Shown: one piece after another, positions 62,549-64,000 of the stretch
Layout of the letters: each line of letters opens with the position of its first letter
Numbering within the stretch: the first letter of the stretch is position 1
Source: JAGIBJ01 sp032119595
GTDB lineage: Bacteria; Actinomycetota; Thermoleophilia; Solirubrobacterales; Solirubrobacteraceae
Length of the DNA stretch: 64,000 bases
Reading direction: 5' to 3'
Assembly (NCBI GenBank): GCA_032119595.1
Contig: JAUMBQ010000006.1
Location: 248,001 to 312,000, forward strand
Translations under genes and position numbers: made by a program
The notes under the pieces: model-generated
Told to the model about the DNA's origin: nothing
The model's input: only the letters and a program-made list of their open reading frames with translations
Databases searched by the model: none

Positions 62549-64000
62549 TCAGTTCTCGATGACCGAGAACGGCTGCGTCGGATAGATCAGCGTGTCCTGG
62601 CTGGCCGGCATCAGCGAGCAGTCGACGTCGTAGGTGCCGGGGTCCTCGTCGGTAGCGAACGGCGGCATCTCGCGTGAGATGGTTGCCGGCGTGCCGTCGC
62701 TCAGGCGCGGACTGAGATTGAGCGCGATGCCGTCCAGTCGCCACTGGAGCTGAGCGCTCCCCGGGATGGTGATGACCGGTGTTTGCCCGGTCGCGATTCT
62801 CGGCTGCGCCACCGGCGTGCTCGGAATGGTGAGCGGCACATGCACCGGCAAGGTGGCGCCTGCCCGGCTGAACGTCGACTTCAGCGTCAACCCGCCCTGG
62901 ATGGTCGCCACTGAAGGCGAGAACGACCCGCTGGACGAGATTGTCGCTTCGACGGCAAACCGCTTTGTACTCGGAAGCAGCACCCCGAAATCAGCGTCCT
63001 TCAGAGTGACCACGACCGAGAGCACCGAACCGCAGCCGAACAAAATCGGCTTCGGCGGCGGCGGCGGTACCGGCAGGCTGAACGTCACCCGATCGCTGGG
63101 CGGCGACAGGAGGCCGTCGATGTCTCGGGCCTTGACGGTGACGTAGTACGGGTTCTTCGCCGCGTCGAGACCGGTCAGGGTGGTCGACGTCTCCGGACCG
63201 GTCGTCCCGGCGATCAGAACGCCTTCGTCGTAGATGTCGTACCCAGTGACGCCGTTGTCATCGGACGAGGCTCCCCACGTCACCGTGGCCGAGGTGGCCG
63301 TGATCTGGCTGATCGTCGGCGGGCCTGGCGCCGTCGGCGGTGCCGGCGGATTGGTCGTGGACTCGTGCCTTAGGTTCAGCAGTAGGGCATTCCCCGCGCC
63401 TTTGGTGAGTGGCGAGACGAGGCCAGTGAGCGCGCCGCACCCCGAGAGATCGCTGATCCCGAACGTGCCGGCAATTGGCCCACCTGCCGCCGCGGAGAAG
63501 ACTGGCTGCGTGGACTGCAGCGCGATCGCGGAGATCTGCTTCGCCTGGCACGTGCTCCCGCCGGCGAGTTCGATCCCGAAGAGCGTCACCTTCGGAACTC
63601 TGATGCGCAGCTTGGTGGTGGCCTTCAGCGTGCCGCCCTTCAGCGTGCCGGCGAGCGGCTCCGTCGGGACGAGGTGCAGCTGCGCGACGACCGGAAGGAA
63701 GCCGTACGCGATGAGCGTGCCGGCCGCCTTGTCGAGTGACAGTTCACCGGACAGCCTGTCGTCGGCGAGACTCACTTTGGTACTGAGCGCTCCTTTGAGC
63801 GGGAGCGAGCCCTTGACCAACGTCTTCAGCGTGGCTGCACCGGTGATCGAGTAGCGATACCCGAAGCACGGATCTCCGGGCGCACACGGCAGCGGGGTTG
63901 GGGTCGGAGGCGGCGTCGCCGTCGGGGACGGCGTCGGGGTCGGGGACGCGGGCGGAGTGGGAGTCGGAGTAGGCGTCGGCGTCGGCGTCGAAGAGACGTA
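62549..64000 (-). CDS. Secreted modular protein, C-terminal part: linker, C-domain, FnIII, N-domain (paralog 5, cut by the edge)
   Basis: The frame is open from the right edge to the stop at 62549; the apparent start at 63820 is a TTG inside SATLKTLVKGSLPL-type sequence and is not real. From the edge: a Thr-Pro repeat linker encoded by a GTCGGCGTCGG minisatellite (63890-63995), CAPGDPCFGYRYSITGAATL, the C-domain, a fibronectin III domain (SATVTWGASSDDNGVTGYDI) and a terminal N-domain (ILFGCGSVLSVVVTLKDADF to YDVDCSLMPASQDTLIYPTQ). It mirrors paralog 3 in order and sequence. Signal peptide and first N-domain must lie beyond the window. Confidence 0.85.
   Translation of the reverse strand, partial: YVSSTPTPTPTPTPTPPASPTPTPSPTATPPPTPTPLPCAPGDPCFGYRYSITGAATLKTLVKGSLPLKGALSTKVSLADDRLSGELSLDKAAGTLIAYGFLPVVAQLHLVPTEPLAGTLKGGTLKATTKLRIRVPKVTLFGIELAGGSTCQAKQISAIALQSTQPVFSAAAGGPIAGTFGISDLSGCGALTGLVSPLTKGAGNALLLNLRHESTTNPPAPPTAPGPPTISQITATSATVTWGASSDDNGVTGYDIYDEGVLIAGTTGPETSTTLTGLDAAKNPYYVTVKARDIDGLLSPPSDRVTFSLPVPPPPPKPILFGCGSVLSVVVTLKDADFGVLLPSTKRFAVEATISSSGSFSPSVATIQGGLTLKSTFSRAGATLPVHVPLTIPSTPVAQPRIATGQTPVITIPGSAQLQWRLDGIALNLSPRLSDGTPATISREMPPFATDEDPGTYDVDCSLMPASQDTLIYPTQPFSVIEN

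Noticed and set aside
63818..63820. TTG start for paralog 5
   Set aside because: The codon is inside the conserved C-domain and the frame stays open to the window edge.

Overview
The window is high-GC DNA with short intergenic gaps, many GTG starts and many 4-base ATGA/GTGA start-stop overlaps. It carries an aerobic (CobG/CobF-type) cobalamin pathway, a SARP/BTAD regulator, LGFP repeats, an ECF sigma factor and many Ala/Pro/Thr-rich secreted proteins. This points to an actinobacterium. The large number of secreted beta-sandwich proteins would suit the Thermoleophilia (Solirubrobacterales-like), but that placement is an inference from gene style, not from a marker gene. I saw no rRNA, tRNA, CRISPR array, transposase or phage gene.

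Layout. 1-769 is the C-terminal part of cobQ. 827-4284 holds a tandem degenerate GGDEF membrane protein, a TetR regulator and a type II lumazine synthase. 4445-5731 is a secreted protein. 5829-5988 is a cobalamin riboswitch that leads into cobN, a fused I/D chelatase ATPase subunit and a small coupled ORF, closed by a hairpin at 12130-12158. After a secreted protein come cobO with a coupled GNAT acetyltransferase, an ECF sigma factor with a coupled membrane protein, and an IPT/TIG secreted protein. cobB, a cobU-cobC fusion, cobL and cobM follow at 17608-23068. Two very long secreted proteins (PKD and delta-60 repeats) lie on the minus strand, then cobF (minus) and cobK (plus). A SARP/AfsR-like regulator and an LGFP-repeat gene share a 98-bp divergent region with 11-bp-spaced direct repeats. 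cobG, cobH and a cobI-cobJ fusion are on the minus strand (36972-40584).

40701-47584 contains a lipoprotein, a putrescine-type amine oxidase, an active-looking PAS/GAF/GGDEF diguanylate cyclase, a putrescine/omega-amino acid:pyruvate aminotransferase and alanine dehydrogenase. Together these look like an amine-to-alanine catabolic module. 48092-52815 is a sugar ABC transporter (permease, single-domain ATPase, binding lipoprotein) preceded by its likely ROK repressor.

The last 11 kb (53258-64000) is the least ordinary part. Five paralogous secreted proteins (one cut by the window edge), all on the minus strand, are built from the same three modules: an N-terminal beta domain, fibronectin type III and a roughly 170-residue C-terminal domain, in different orders. 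Permuted and straight orders alternate, as if a gene pair had duplicated. A SDR oxidoreductase on the opposite strand interrupts the array. A 50-bp palindromic repeat occurs three times around it, and a 137-bp block in two of the paralogs is nearly identical, suggesting recent gene conversion.

How it works together. CobIJ, CobG, CobM, CobF, CobK, CobL and CobH would take precorrin-2 to hydrogenobyrinate. CobB, CobN plus the I/D subunit, CobO, CobQ and CobU/CobC would amidate, insert cobalt, adenosylate and attach the lower-ligand arm. Not seen here and presumably elsewhere: CobA (SUMT), CobD/CbiB, CobV/CobS, CobT and BluB.
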